A DNA stretch of 64,000 nucleotides from Micromonospora inositola (GTDB taxonomy: Bacteria > Actinomycetota > Actinomycetes > Mycobacteriales > Micromonosporaceae). Each line of letters opens with the position of its first letter. Within the stretch, counting starts at the first letter, position 1. The stretch spans positions 4,924,001-4,988,000 of the forward strand of contig NZ_LT607754.1 of NCBI RefSeq assembly GCF_900090285.1, read 5' to 3'. The notes beneath the pieces are model-generated. The model worked only from the letters and a program-made list of their open reading frames with translations. It was not told where the DNA came from and made no database searches. A program made the translations under genes and the position numbers. Below, piece after piece: positions 1 to 8,149 of this stretch.

Positions 1-145
1 CGTCGGGCAGGTGCAGGCGGGTGCCGGCGACGGCGGCGCGTACCCGGTCCGCGAGGTCGACTGTCTCACCGCGGCTGTTCGCGTAGCGGCCGGCGTCGAG
101 GACGTCCAGGGTGTCGCGGGCGATCGCCCGCAGCCGCGTACTCAT
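1..145 (-). CDS. PARG-like (TIGR02452-type) protein, N-terminal part, cut by window edge
   Basis: Only the first 48 codons are inside the window; the rest lies to the left. The reading frame starts at the ATG at 143-145 on the minus strand and gives MSTRLRAIARDTLDVLDAGRY, followed by a conserved-looking stretch with VDLADRVRAAVAGTRLH. This opening (helical N-terminus, then GRY and a short polar stretch before a VDL segment) resembles the start of microbial-type poly(ADP-ribose) glycohydrolase proteins of the TIGR02452/DUF2263 family, which have a macrodomain-like catalytic core. No catalytic residues are in view, so the call rests on N-terminal similarity from memory alone. Confidence 0.5.
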   Translation of the reverse strand, partial: MSTRLRAIARDTLDVLDAGRYANSRGETVDLADRVRAAVAGTRLHLPD

Positions 146-187
146 GATGGGCGATTGTGCGCCGTCGTCGGGCGGTGCCACGACCGG

Positions 188-583
188 TTATCCGGCCGGG
201 AGGTGTTGGACGAGCTGGATCGGGTTGCCGTCCGGGTCGGCGGTCCAGGCGATCAGCAACCGGTCGAGCCAGATGTGCGGCGCCGCGAGGGCGGGCGCGC
301 CGTCGGCGGTCACCTTCGCGTACGCGGCGGCGGTGTCGTCGGTCCAGAGGATGACCGCCGCGCGCTGACCGGACGGGACGGGGTCCAGGCCGTGGTCGTC
401 GCGGGTCGAGGCGACGGAGGCGATGCCGATCCGGTAGCCCTCGAGGGTGAGGTCGACGTGGATCGGCTCGCCCTCGGCGGGCACCCGGAAGGTCTCGGTG
501 AACCCGAGCTTCGCGTAGAAGGCCGCCGCCCGGGTGACGTCCTCGCTGAACAGGATGACCTGGGGGCTGCGGAACATCGACAC
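188..583 (-). CDS. VOC-family (glyoxalase/bleomycin-resistance fold) protein
   Basis: A 131-residue protein of the size of a single vicinal-oxygen-chelate module. Visible family features are the opening strand PQVILFSEDVTRAAAFYAKLGF, typical of the first beta-alpha-beta unit, a central VDLTLEGYRIGI strand, the second half starting near AAVILWTDDTAAAYAKV, and the closing TADPDGNPIQLVQ, where this fold usually carries its last metal-binding position. The usual metal-binding acid is not obvious in the final strand, so it may be a non-enzymatic binding protein. The start MSMFRSP has an alternative Met two codons later. Substrate unknown. It lies upstream of nothing obvious in the same direction and is probably a single gene. 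Confidence 0.8.
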   Translation of the reverse strand: MSMFRSPQVILFSEDVTRAAAFYAKLGFTETFRVPAEGEPIHVDLTLEGYRIGIASVASTRDDHGLDPVPSGQRAAVILWTDDTAAAYAKVTADGAPALAAPHIWLDRLLIAWTADPDGNPIQLVQHLPAG

Positions 584-614
584 GCGTGGACCCTACAACG
601 CCCGGTCGGGGCGG

Positions 615-1808
615 TCAGTCCGGCAGACGGGGCATCTCCAGGCCGGGATCCCGGCCTAGCAGCACCGCCCGGGTGAGGGCCGCCGAGCCGAACCGGTCCC
701 GGACCGCGTCCACCGCGGCGTCCAGGTCGGCGCCCGGATCACGGTCGAACGGCAGCGGCGGCTGCTCGTGCCCTTCGTCGAGGTTGCCGACGGACACCCC
801 GATCAGCGTGACGCCCCGGGCCTCGAGCTCCGGCAGCGCCGTACGCAGCAGCGCCCGGGCCGCCGCCAGCAGCGGCCCGGTCTGCGCGGTCGCCTTGCCC
901 AGGGTGTGCGAGCGGGTCGCCCGGGTGTAGTCGGCGAACCGCAGCCGCAGCATGACCGTGCGGCCGGTCCGCTCGGCGGAACGCATCCGTCGGGTCACCC
1001 GGTCGACCAGCCCGGCCAGGACGGCGTCGAGTTCGTCGGGGGAGTGCGGCTCCCGGCTCAGCGCGTGCTGGGCGCCCATCGAGGACCGGCGTCGACCGAC
1101 CTGCACCGGGCGGGGGTCGCGGTTGTGGGCCAGGGCGTGCAGGTGCCGGCCGGCGCCCGCGCCGAGCAGCGACACCAGGGTCGCCTCACCGAGGCGGGCC
1201 ACCTGGCCGACGGTCAGGATGCGCCGCTCGCGCAGCTTGCCGGCGGTGACCGGACCGACGCCCCAGAGCCGCTCCACGGGCAGCGGGTGCAGGAACTCCA
1301 ACTCCCGGTCCGGCGCGACGACCAGCAGGCCGTCCGGCTTCGCCACTCCGCTGGCCACCTTCGCCAGGAACTTTGTCCGGGCCACCCCGACGGTGATCGG
1401 CAGGCCGACCCCCTCGCGCACGTCGCGGCGCAGCCGTGCGGCGATGTCGGCCGGCGGGCCGACCAGCCGGCGCAGCCCGCCCACGTCGAGGAACGCCTCG
1501 TCGATGGAGAGCCCCTCGACCAGGGGAGTGGTCCCTCGGAAGATCTCGAACACCGCCCGGCTCGCCGCCGTGTACGCGGCCATCCGCGGCGGCACCACGA
1601 TCGCCTCCGGGCAGAGCCGCAGCGCCTGCCGCCCACCCATCGCGCTGCGTACGCCCCGCGCCTTCGCCTCGTAGCTGGCCGCCAGCACCACGCCACCGCC
1701 GACGATCACCGGCCGGCCGCGCAGCCGAGGGTCGTCCCGCTGCTCGACCGACGCGTAGAACGCGTCCAGGTCGGCGTGCAGGATGGTGGCGTCGCCCGAC
1801 ACGAACAC
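615..1808 (-). CDS. dinB: DNA polymerase IV (Y-family translesion polymerase)
   Basis: A 397-residue Y-family polymerase that copies past damaged template bases. The palm motif HADLDAFYASVEQ is at residues 11-23 with catalytic Asp13, and LSIDEAFLDV at about 100-109 carries Asp103 and Glu104, so all three catalytic acids are present. The helix-hairpin-helix region (WGVGPVTAGKLRERRI) and the little-finger domain follow. A beta-clamp-binding-like QPPLPF occurs near the C-terminus. The start is a GTG at 1806-1808, or the GTG two codons later at 1800-1802; both lie in or next to a perfect SOS box, so translation from a leaderless message is likely. Expression should be LexA-controlled and damage-inducible. 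Confidence 0.95.
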   Translation of the reverse strand: MFVSGDATILHADLDAFYASVEQRDDPRLRGRPVIVGGGVVLAASYEAKARGVRSAMGGRQALRLCPEAIVVPPRMAAYTAASRAVFEIFRGTTPLVEGLSIDEAFLDVGGLRRLVGPPADIAARLRRDVREGVGLPITVGVARTKFLAKVASGVAKPDGLLVVAPDRELEFLHPLPVERLWGVGPVTAGKLRERRILTVGQVARLGEATLVSLLGAGAGRHLHALAHNRDPRPVQVGRRRSSMGAQHALSREPHSPDELDAVLAGLVDRVTRRMRSAERTGRTVMLRLRFADYTRATRSHTLGKATAQTGPLLAAARALLRTALPELEARGVTLIGVSVGNLDEGHEQPPLPFDRDPGADLDAAVDAVRDRFGSAALTRAVLLGRDPGLEMPRLPD

Positions 1809-1815
1809 ATGTTCG
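1802..1815. promoter_or_regulatory. SOS (LexA) box over the dinB start
   Basis: The sequence CGAAC-acat-GTTCG is a perfect dyad and matches the core of the actinobacterial/Gram-positive LexA box, CGAACN4GTTCG. It overlaps the dinB start codon and lies about where the -10 element of a leaderless promoter would be (GAACAT on the minus strand, six bases before the GTG at 1802). LexA bound here would block dinB transcription directly. Confidence 0.85.
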
Positions 1816-1880
1816 CATGAGCTTCCGACGTCAGCGCTGTGACCTGCCGATATCCCGACGCCAGTGGCATCGGTGACCGG

Positions 1881-2960
1881 TCACGGCAGCGCGAGCACGG
1901 CGGCGTGCCCCAGGTGGTCCGACGCCCACCGGCCGTCGGGGGTCTGCCGCTCGTTGCCGAAGACCTCGCTGCTCACCGGGACCACCGCGCCCTTGAACAT
2001 GACCATGTCGATGCGGTGCTCGACGTCGCCGGCCGGCTCGTTCAGGTCGTCGCCCAGCCCGGAGGTGTACCCGGGGTCGCCCGGGTGCAGGATCGGCCAA
2101 CTGTCGGCCATGCCGCCGCTGACCAGCGTGAAGTACGCGAGCCGGTTGTTCGGATCGGGCAGTTCCGGCCCGGTGTTGAGATCCCCGACCAGGATCACCC
2201 GGCCGGTCACGTGCAGCGGGCCCTGCAGCAGCTCCTGCGCCTGCAGCACCCGGATACCGGAGTGGAACGCCTCCAGGTGGGTGTTCACGAACCGGTAGGT
2301 CCGGCTGCCCTGCACCACGTCCACCGCCGTCCAGCCACGGGTGCTGGTGGCGCTGCCACCGACCGCCGGGAGCGGGGTGACCAGGTTGTGCATGAAGTTC
2401 CCCGACGACGTGTCGGTCACCTCCACCCGGCCGCCGTGCCGCACCAGGATCACGTCGCGCATGGTGAGCCGGGCGTCCACGTCGTGCGGCGCGCCCGCCG
2501 GGGCCTCCAGGTCCGCCTCGTTCTGCACCACCGCCACGTCGTACGGGTGGCCGGAGACGGCCAGTTCGGACATCAGCAGCGCCAGGTAGTCGTAGCGGAC
2601 CGTGGTGGCCGGTGCCGGATCGCCGATCGGCCCGGTGCGCCAGAGCGCCACCTCCTGCAGGCCGACCAGGTCGGGCTTGCGATCCCGGATCTCGTCGGCG
2701 ATCAGCTTCGCCCGGGCGGGGAAGTTCACCAGGTCGACGTGGCTGAGCAGGGCCGCGTTCGCGGCCAGGAACGCCGGCAGCGTCGTCGCGGTCATCGACG
2801 GGGTGAGGTCGCCGCCCAGGTAGAGGTTGCGGGTCATGACCGTGACCTTGGGACCGGCCTCGGCGTGCGCCGGCGGTGCGAGAAGTCCCAGGCTGGCCGC
2901 CACGAGGGCGGCGGCAGCGACCAGTCGGGTCAGCCGGTAGGAGCGTGCTCTGCCGTCCAT
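1881..2960 (-). CDS. Secreted endonuclease/exonuclease/phosphatase-family hydrolase, copy A
   Basis: A 359-residue exported protein. A signal peptide runs to about residue 33 (RLTRLVAAAALVAASLGLL then APPAHA-EAG). The mature part shows the metal-dependent EEP fold in order: VMTRNLYLGGDL, LVGLQEVALW with the catalytic Glu, NTHLEAF, ILVGDLNTGPE with the Asp/Asn pair, and ASDHLGHAAV with the terminal His. It could cleave nucleic acids, phospholipids or another phosphodiester outside the cell. The start at 2958-2960 was chosen because the signal peptide begins there and GAGGGAGAGGACGGGG precedes it; the frame stays open further upstream but that part is not protein-like. A close paralogue sits at 8150-9235. 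Confidence 0.85.
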   Translation of the reverse strand: MDGRARSYRLTRLVAAAALVAASLGLLAPPAHAEAGPKVTVMTRNLYLGGDLTPSMTATTLPAFLAANAALLSHVDLVNFPARAKLIADEIRDRKPDLVGLQEVALWRTGPIGDPAPATTVRYDYLALLMSELAVSGHPYDVAVVQNEADLEAPAGAPHDVDARLTMRDVILVRHGGRVEVTDTSSGNFMHNLVTPLPAVGGSATSTRGWTAVDVVQGSRTYRFVNTHLEAFHSGIRVLQAQELLQGPLHVTGRVILVGDLNTGPELPDPNNRLAYFTLVSGGMADSWPILHPGDPGYTSGLGDDLNEPAGDVEHRIDMVMFKGAVVPVSSEVFGNERQTPDGRWASDHLGHAAVLALP

Positions 2961-3003
2961 GCGCCCCGTCCTCTCCCTCGGATCCTCCGCGTCGATGGCA
3001 AGC

Positions 3004-3051
3004 CTGCGTACGGTAACGCCACGATGACTATCGTGGATACCGCCGTTCGGG
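3004..3051 (-). promoter_or_regulatory. Conserved upstream block of EEP copy A
   Basis: These 48 bases match 9279-9326, upstream of the paralogous EEP gene, at 41 of 48 positions, at the same orientation and similar distance from the start. The downstream-most part reads GGCGTTACCGTACGCAG on the minus strand, with TACCGT as a possible -10. Only copy A also contains a dyad, CCACGAT-gact-ATCGTGG, at 3019-3036. Conservation outside the coding region suggests a shared promoter or regulator site. Confidence 0.55.
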
Positions 3052-3123
3052 CCGTACCGGTCGGTGTGCGGGAGGAAGGGCCGCCGGCAGTAAACACCAC
3101 CACAAGACGCGAAAGCGGAACTC

Positions 3124-3335
3124 ATGCAGACGCTCGACGATGCCTGGATCGCCAAGGACATCGAGACGTTCAACAGCCGCCACCACGACGACGTGGTGGT
3201 CCGCTGGCCCGGCCCACCGGCAAGCCCTTCGACGTGGACTTCTGCACGGTCGCCCGCTGGGTCGACGGAAAGATCCTCGAGGAGAACCTCTTCTACGACC
3301 TGACCACCTTCATGAAGCAGATCGGGCTGGGCTGA
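3124..3335 (+). pseudogene. Broken SnoaL-like ester cyclase gene (internal deletion and frameshift)
   Basis: Two pieces of one SnoaL/NTF2-like protein lie in different frames. The first, from the ATG at 3124, reads MQTLDDAWIAKDIETF and continues to HDDVVVRWPG. The second, one frame over from about 3216, reads TGKPFDVDFCTVARW, then DGKILEENLFYDLTTFMKQIGLG and a stop at 3335. In intact family members these blocks are separated by roughly 60 residues, so an internal segment is missing and the joint is out of frame. No single frame encodes the whole; the gene is dead. It lies 104 bases upstream of the merR gene. Confidence 0.8.
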
Positions 3336-3402
3336 TCAAGCTCCGACGGGCGGTCCCACACCGCGGGGTTCAGGGCCACGCGGTCACGCCGACCCGACCG
3401 GC

Positions 3403-3433
3403 TTGAGTCTCCAGTAGGGGGAGGCGCGAGGGT
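3403..3433 (+). promoter_or_regulatory. MerR-type promoter/operator of the merR gene
   Basis: TTGAGT at 3403-3408 serves as a -35, and the hyphenated dyad CTCC-agtaggg-GGAG at 3409-3423 fills the spacer, as in classical MerR operators. A weak -10, GAGGGT at 3428-3433, gives a 19-base spacer, the over-long spacing that MerR proteins correct by untwisting DNA. The start codon follows six bases later, so the message may be leaderless. Autoregulation is the natural reading. Confidence 0.6.
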
Positions 3434-3439
3434 AGGGGC

Positions 3440-4378
3440 ATGGACGGCGACGCGCTCTACTCGATCGGTGAGCTGGCCCGGCGGACCGGGCTGACGGTCA
3501 AGGCCATCCGGTTCTACTCCGACCGTGGGATCGTGCCGCCGACCGGCCGCAGCCCGGCCGGCTACCGCCGCTACGGCATCGAAGCCGTCGCCCGCTTGGA
3601 CCTCGTGCGGACACTGCGTGACCTGGGACTCGACCTGACCACCATCCGGAAGGTCCTGGACCGGGAGAGCTCGCTCCCCGACGTCGCCGCAGCGCATGCC
3701 GAGGCACTGGCGGTGCAGATCCGCACGCTGCGGCTCCGGCGCGCGGTGCTGACGGCGGTGGCCAGGCGCGGGTCGACCCCCGAGGAGATGGAACTCATGC
3801 ACAAGCTGGCCAAGCTCTCCGAGGATGAACGCCGACGCCTGATCGGCGATTTCCTCGATGCCGTCTTCGGCGGCCTGGACGGCGATGCGGGATTCGTGGG
3901 GATCATGCGCTCGATGACTCCCGAGCTGCCCGACAATCCCGAGGCCGAGCAGGTCGAGGCGTGGGTGGAGCTGGCCGAACTGTCCCAGGACCCGAATTTT
4001 CGCGCGAGCATGCGACGCATGGCTGAGCAGCACGCGGCCGACCGTGCCCGGCGTGCCGACACGGTCGTGCGCCCCGACGCCGCGGCGGTGGTCCGTGATC
4101 GGGTCGGCCCAGCCCTGGCGGCCGGCATCGACCCGGCCTCGCCGGAGGCCGATCCGGTCGTCGGGGCGATCACGGCGCGATACGCGCACATCTCCGGTCG
4201 TCCCGACGACGTCGACCTGCGCCGCCGGCTGTTGATGCTGCTGGAGACCGCGAACGACCCGCGCCGGGAGCGGTACCTTCAGCTGCTCTCAATCATCAAC
4301 GGCTGGACTGCCCCGGACAGCCTGGCGCCTGCGCTCGACTGGTTCATCCCGGCCCTGCGCGCCCGCATCCCGGCGTAG
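3440..4378 (+). CDS. MerR-family transcriptional regulator with long ligand domain
   Basis: A 312-residue regulator. Residues 6-75 form the MerR winged helix-turn-helix: YSIGELARRTGLTVKAIRFY, then the wing segment GRSPAGYRRYGIEAVARL and an RTLRDLGLDLTTIRKVL helix. A coiled-coil dimerisation helix with EALAVQIRTLRLRRAVL follows. The remaining ~190 residues form an all-helical effector domain like those of multidrug- or antibiotic-sensing MerR members; no metal-binding Cys cluster is visible, so a metal sensor is unlikely. The operator-like element just upstream suggests autoregulation. No target gene follows in the same direction, so it may control only itself or distant genes. Confidence 0.9.
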   Translation: MDGDALYSIGELARRTGLTVKAIRFYSDRGIVPPTGRSPAGYRRYGIEAVARLDLVRTLRDLGLDLTTIRKVLDRESSLPDVAAAHAEALAVQIRTLRLRRAVLTAVARRGSTPEEMELMHKLAKLSEDERRRLIGDFLDAVFGGLDGDAGFVGIMRSMTPELPDNPEAEQVEAWVELAELSQDPNFRASMRRMAEQHAADRARRADTVVRPDAAAVVRDRVGPALAAGIDPASPEADPVVGAITARYAHISGRPDDVDLRRRLLMLLETANDPRRERYLQLLSIINGWTAPDSLAPALDWFIPALRARIPA

Positions 4379-4399
4379 CGGCCAACCCGCGTGACCCGA

Positions 4400-4906
4400 T
4401 CAGACCCCGCGGGCGCGGGGCCGGCCCGCGGACCGGCGCGACAGCGAACTCGGCGCGTTGACGCCCGCCTCGTCGCTCACGCTGACCCCGAGCCGCTCGA
4501 CCAGTTCACCGCCGAGCCAGCCGGTGACTCCGGCCAGGACGATGCCCGCGAAGCTGCAGATCAGCGCGAGAGCGTTAGGGTCCCAGTTCTCCTCGGACCG
4601 CCGCAGCAGCCAGCTCACCGCGAACAGCACCAGGACCACGACGTTGCCGAGACCGTGCGCCGCGCCGACCCGCTTGGCGCGCGTACCGGCGGGAATGGCC
4701 CGCCAGTCGATCAGGCCGAACACCGCGGCGACCAGGCCGCCGATGATGCCGGCGCCGATCGTGTACGCGGCCGAGATCTGGAAACCCGTCCGATCGGTGA
4801 TCAGGTAGAGGATGTCGAAGATCACCGAGGTGGCGAGCAGGCCCAGCGGAAACACGATCAGGATGGGATGGATCCCGTGGCCCATGGCCTTCGCGCGACT
4901 TTCCAT
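4400..4906 (-). CDS. DUF2231-family membrane protein
   Basis: A 168-residue integral membrane protein. It opens with MESRAKAMGHGIHPILIVFPLGLL, the usual H-P-x-x-x-x-P-x-G signature of DUF2231, and has about four membrane segments (near residues 10-32, 43-63, 81-100 and 112-130). The segment IFDILYLITDR and the loop FGLIDWRAIPAGTRAKRVGAAHGLGN carry conserved Asp and His residues that could bind a metal or heme. Function unknown. The start at 4904-4906 was chosen because the family signature begins there and GGGAG lies nine bases upstream; the longer open frame is not protein-like. It converges with merR. Confidence 0.8.
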   Translation of the reverse strand: MESRAKAMGHGIHPILIVFPLGLLATSVIFDILYLITDRTGFQISAAYTIGAGIIGGLVAAVFGLIDWRAIPAGTRAKRVGAAHGLGNVVVLVLFAVSWLLRRSEENWDPNALALICSFAGIVLAGVTGWLGGELVERLGVSVSDEAGVNAPSSLSRRSAGRPRARGV

Positions 4907-4989
4907 GGCAGCACTCCCGTCTCCCCCCAGGCGCCGCGGGATTCCCCGTCCCGGCTGCACTACACCTCCGGGTGATGACGCCGGGCCGG

Positions 4990-7140
4990 TCACCGCCGGC
5001 GGCGGGTGGAGACCGCCTGCAGCGTGGGGCGGCGGACCACCGCCAGCCGATCCCCGCGCGCGCTGATCGACGTCCGCCCGCCGCGGCGGCGCCGCACCGT
5101 CAGGTCGACGGTGGCCCCACCGACCTGCACGCCCTCCAACCTGAGGTCGGGCAGCCACTCGGGCAGGTGCGGATCCACGAAGATCGTCCGCAGCGGCGCG
5201 GCCGGGCGCAGCGCCAGCAGCGCCTGCACCAGCGCGATGATCGAACTGGCCGACCAGGCCTGCGGGGAACACGAGTTCGGGTACACGCCGGGGTGCGGGT
5301 GGGCGGCGTCGCGGGGCAGGCCGCTGAGCACCTCGGGTAGGCGGTGCTCCTCGAACAGCGCCGCCGCGGCGAACATCCCCTCGGCCAGCCGGTGCAGGTG
5401 CGACCAGCAGCCGTACCGGGCCAGCCCGAGGCCGATCGTGCCCGCCTCCACCGGCCAGACGCTGCCCCGGTGGTAGCTGAACGGGTTGTACGCCGGGTGC
5501 GCGGCAGACATCGTCCGCACGCCCCAGCCGCTGAACATGTCCGGCGCGAACAGCCGACCGGCGACCAGCAGGGCGACCCGCGCCGGCACGATGCCGGTGG
5601 TGAGCAGGTGCCCGTCGTTGGAGTTGACCGAGCGTACCGGCCGCTTGTCCGGCCCCAGCGCCATCGCGTAGCAGCCCCACTCGGGCAGCCAGTACGCGCG
5701 GTGGAAGCGGCGGCGCAGCCGGTGGGCCCGGGCCAGCAGGGCGGCCCCTTGAGCCGGGTGGCCGGCCGCGCTGAACACCACGGCGGCGTGCCGCAGCGCG
5801 GCGTACCAGTAGGCCTGCAGCTCGCTGGTCGCGATCGGGTTGGGCACCACCCGTCCGCGCTCGTCCACGACGGCGGTGTCCGAGTCCTTCCATCCCTGGT
5901 TCTTCAGCCCCGCCCGGGAGCGGCAGTGGTACTCGAGGAAGCCGTCGCCGTCGATGTCGCCGTACCGCTCGATCCAGCCCAGGGCGCGCCGCGCCGTCGG
6001 CAGCAGCTCCCGTACCGTGTCCAGGTCGCCGGTCCAGGCGAGGTACTGCCCGAGGAAGACCAGGAAGTCCGGTGCCGTCGACCAGTCGCCGTAGTAGCCG
6101 GTGAACGGGTCCAGCCCCAGCACGGAGACCGGTCCCCGGCGGGCCTCGTGCAGCGGCTTGCCGGGCTCCTCGTCACGCCATTCGTCGATCCGCCGCCCGA
6201 GGTGGCGGGCGTTGAGCCGGAGGCTGTCTGCCAGCATCGTCGGCCCGGCCAGCAGCGCCTGCCAGGAGGCGGTCATCGTGTCCCGCCCGAAGATCTCCTG
6301 GTAGATCGGCAGCCCCGCGATCGGCGCCGTCGGGCCGGCCGGCTCCCCGAGCGGCAGCACCGACAGGTCGTCGACCGCACACCGCCAGGCGGCCGTGACG
6401 TCGAAGTTGCTGCTGCTCAGCCGGGTCAGCTCGCCGGCCAGCCGGGCGCGCGCCGACCCGGCGGCGTCGTCGGGCTCGGTGAACGTCGCCGGCGGCGCGA
6501 CCAGCCGCTCACCGTCGAAGACCGGCTCCACGACCACATCCACCCGTACGCTGCCGCGCGGCGGAACCGCCACCTCGAGGGCGAAAGCGCCGTCGGCGTA
6601 CCGGACGGGGACGCCGTCGGCGCGTACCCGGACGGCGACCGCGCGGTCGATGTCGTCGCGCAGGTAGCTCAGCCGCAGCTCCCCGGCCGCGGCGTCCCAG
6701 CTCGCGCCGACGCCGCCGACCTGCACCCGGCGGCCCTGCTCCGCCTCGCCGGTGTCCGCGAAGTCGGCGCCGAGGTGGAGCTCCACCGCCAGCCGCAGCG
6801 GCTGCCCGGCGTAACTGACCACGGTGATCCGGGTGCGCAGCCCGTCGCCCACGAACCGTTCCGTCAGCAGGTACGCCGCCCGCGACGGCAGCGCCTCACC
6901 GTCACCCAGCTCGGCGTACGAGAGCTGGGCGTGTCCCTGCACGTTCGCCGTGCTGAACGCGACCGGCTCGCGGCCGTCGACGGTGATCCGCTCGACGCTG
7001 AGCACCCGGGTGTTGCGGGCGAAGAAGCCCTGCGGGTCGGTGCCGGTGATCCGGCCCCGCACGTCGGTGACCAGGGTGCTCCACCCGCTCGCCACGTACA
7101 GCAGGTCGGGCCGTACCCGCAGGTTACGGACCCTGGTCAT
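4990..7140 (-). CDS. Amylo-alpha-1,6-glucosidase (glycogen-debranching type), copy 1
   Basis: A 716-residue cytoplasmic glycosidase with the N-terminal GDE_N_bis beta domain (about residues 10-210, starting YVASGWSTLVTDVRGRI) and a C-terminal (alpha/alpha)6 barrel (about 270-650). The barrel shows IFGRDTMTASWQALL, WRDEEPGKPLHE, GYYGDWSTAPDFLVFL, GDIDGDGFLEY, GLKNQGWKDS, SNDGHLLTTGIV and YNPFSYHRGSVWPVEAG, the acid-rich loops expected of the active site. The start at 7138-7140 (MTRVRNLRVRPDLL) is where homology begins; the open frame runs on through the next gene but is noise there. It is related to, but clearly diverged from, the two copies at 24500-26530 and 27471-29507. Confidence 0.85.
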   Translation of the reverse strand: MTRVRNLRVRPDLLYVASGWSTLVTDVRGRITGTDPQGFFARNTRVLSVERITVDGREPVAFSTANVQGHAQLSYAELGDGEALPSRAAYLLTERFVGDGLRTRITVVSYAGQPLRLAVELHLGADFADTGEAEQGRRVQVGGVGASWDAAAGELRLSYLRDDIDRAVAVRVRADGVPVRYADGAFALEVAVPPRGSVRVDVVVEPVFDGERLVAPPATFTEPDDAAGSARARLAGELTRLSSSNFDVTAAWRCAVDDLSVLPLGEPAGPTAPIAGLPIYQEIFGRDTMTASWQALLAGPTMLADSLRLNARHLGRRIDEWRDEEPGKPLHEARRGPVSVLGLDPFTGYYGDWSTAPDFLVFLGQYLAWTGDLDTVRELLPTARRALGWIERYGDIDGDGFLEYHCRSRAGLKNQGWKDSDTAVVDERGRVVPNPIATSELQAYWYAALRHAAVVFSAAGHPAQGAALLARAHRLRRRFHRAYWLPEWGCYAMALGPDKRPVRSVNSNDGHLLTTGIVPARVALLVAGRLFAPDMFSGWGVRTMSAAHPAYNPFSYHRGSVWPVEAGTIGLGLARYGCWSHLHRLAEGMFAAAALFEEHRLPEVLSGLPRDAAHPHPGVYPNSCSPQAWSASSIIALVQALLALRPAAPLRTIFVDPHLPEWLPDLRLEGVQVGGATVDLTVRRRRGGRTSISARGDRLAVVRRPTLQAVSTRRRR

Positions 7141-7229
7141 CGCGCACGCGGCCCTTGCCCGGTCACCCCGCGCCGGTACCCCTTTGCCGCGCCGGTACAC
7201 CCGGCCGCCCGGGTCGTGGGCGGCGTCCG

Positions 7230-7976
7230 TCAGGGCTCGGCGCGGGCCCGGGCGCGGACGAGCAGCTCGACGGCGAGCGCGATCGCCACGGCCTCCACCG
7301 CCAGCAGGGTCAGCAGGATCAGCAGCTGGGTCGCCCCGGCCTGGACCGGTCCCGCCCCGCCGAGCAGCACCCCGACGAACGCCCCCGGCAACGTCACCAG
7401 CCCGACCGTGCGGGTCTGGTCCAGCGCCGGGATCAGCGCCTGCCCGGCGGCCGGCCGGCAGATCTCCAGCGCGGCGTCGCGGGGGAGCAGCCCCAGGGCC
7501 AGTCCCGCCTCGTACTCGCCGTGCCGGGTGCGCAGCTCGTCGAGGGCGCGCCGGGCGGCCAGGCTCGTCGCGGTCATCGCCCCGCCGATCAGGATGCCCG
7601 CGGTCGGCAGCAGCACAAGCGGCGTCGCGGGCAGCGCCCGGCTGGCCAGCAGTACGCCGAGACTCGGCAGCACCCCGGCCGCGATGGCCAGCGGGGCGAT
7701 CCAAGCCGGGCAGCCGGCCCCGATCCGCCGGCGCGCGGTGACGCTGGCGACCGCGTACATGAGGAGGATGAACGCGCCCGTGCTCCACCACTGGCGCAGC
7801 ACGGCGACGATGACCAGCGAGACGACGCCGAGCTGGACGGTGGCCCGGGCGGCCGCCCCCAGAATCGCGCGGGCCCGGCCCAGGCCGCTCAGCCGGAGCA
7901 CCGCGGCACCGGCGAGGGTGAGCCCGAGCAGGGCGGCGACCAGCGCCGGTCCGATCGGCACCGTGCCGCCGCTCAT
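7230..7976 (-). CDS. FetB/UPF0014-family ABC transporter permease
   Basis: A 248-residue membrane protein with about six hydrophobic segments. The signature block of the family is clear: GAMTATSLAARRALDEL, then AALEICRPAAGQALIPALDQTRTVGLVTLPGAFVGVLLGGAGP with an adjoining QLLILLTLLAVEAV helix. In E. coli the homologue FetB pairs with the ATPase FetA in iron homeostasis. No ATPase gene is adjacent here, so the partner must be encoded elsewhere or the protein acts differently. Starts MSGGTVP; alternative downstream starts are not better supported. Confidence 0.85.
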   Translation of the reverse strand: MSGGTVPIGPALVAALLGLTLAGAAVLRLSGLGRARAILGAAARATVQLGVVSLVIVAVLRQWWSTGAFILLMYAVASVTARRRIGAGCPAWIAPLAIAAGVLPSLGVLLASRALPATPLVLLPTAGILIGGAMTATSLAARRALDELRTRHGEYEAGLALGLLPRDAALEICRPAAGQALIPALDQTRTVGLVTLPGAFVGVLLGGAGPVQAGATQLLILLTLLAVEAVAIALAVELLVRARARAEP

Positions 7977-8149
7977 CGCCCCGCCGGGCGCGACCGCTCG
8001 TCGCGGATGATGTCATCGGCGCCGGCCACCTGATGATCGTATGCGTGCCACCCCCCGGCGCGCCCGATCCCTCTCGGCGATGACCGCCGGGTCCGGCCGC
8101 CCGGAACAGCAGTCGTTCACCACGTGCGGATGTCGAGGTTTCGGGCCGG

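Noticed and set aside
1862..1890. GTGACCGGTCAC dyad near the end of EEP copy A as an operator
   Set aside because: It lies at the 3' end of a gene between non-divergent genes and is more likely chance or part of a weak terminator.
4400..5893. A 497-codon frame joined to the DUF2231 gene
   Set aside because: The DUF2231 signature and a ribosome site begin at 4906; the rest overlaps the GDE gene in another frame.
4990..8016. A 1008-codon frame over the GDE and FetB genes
   Set aside because: GDE homology begins at 7140; upstream codons read through the FetB gene out of frame.
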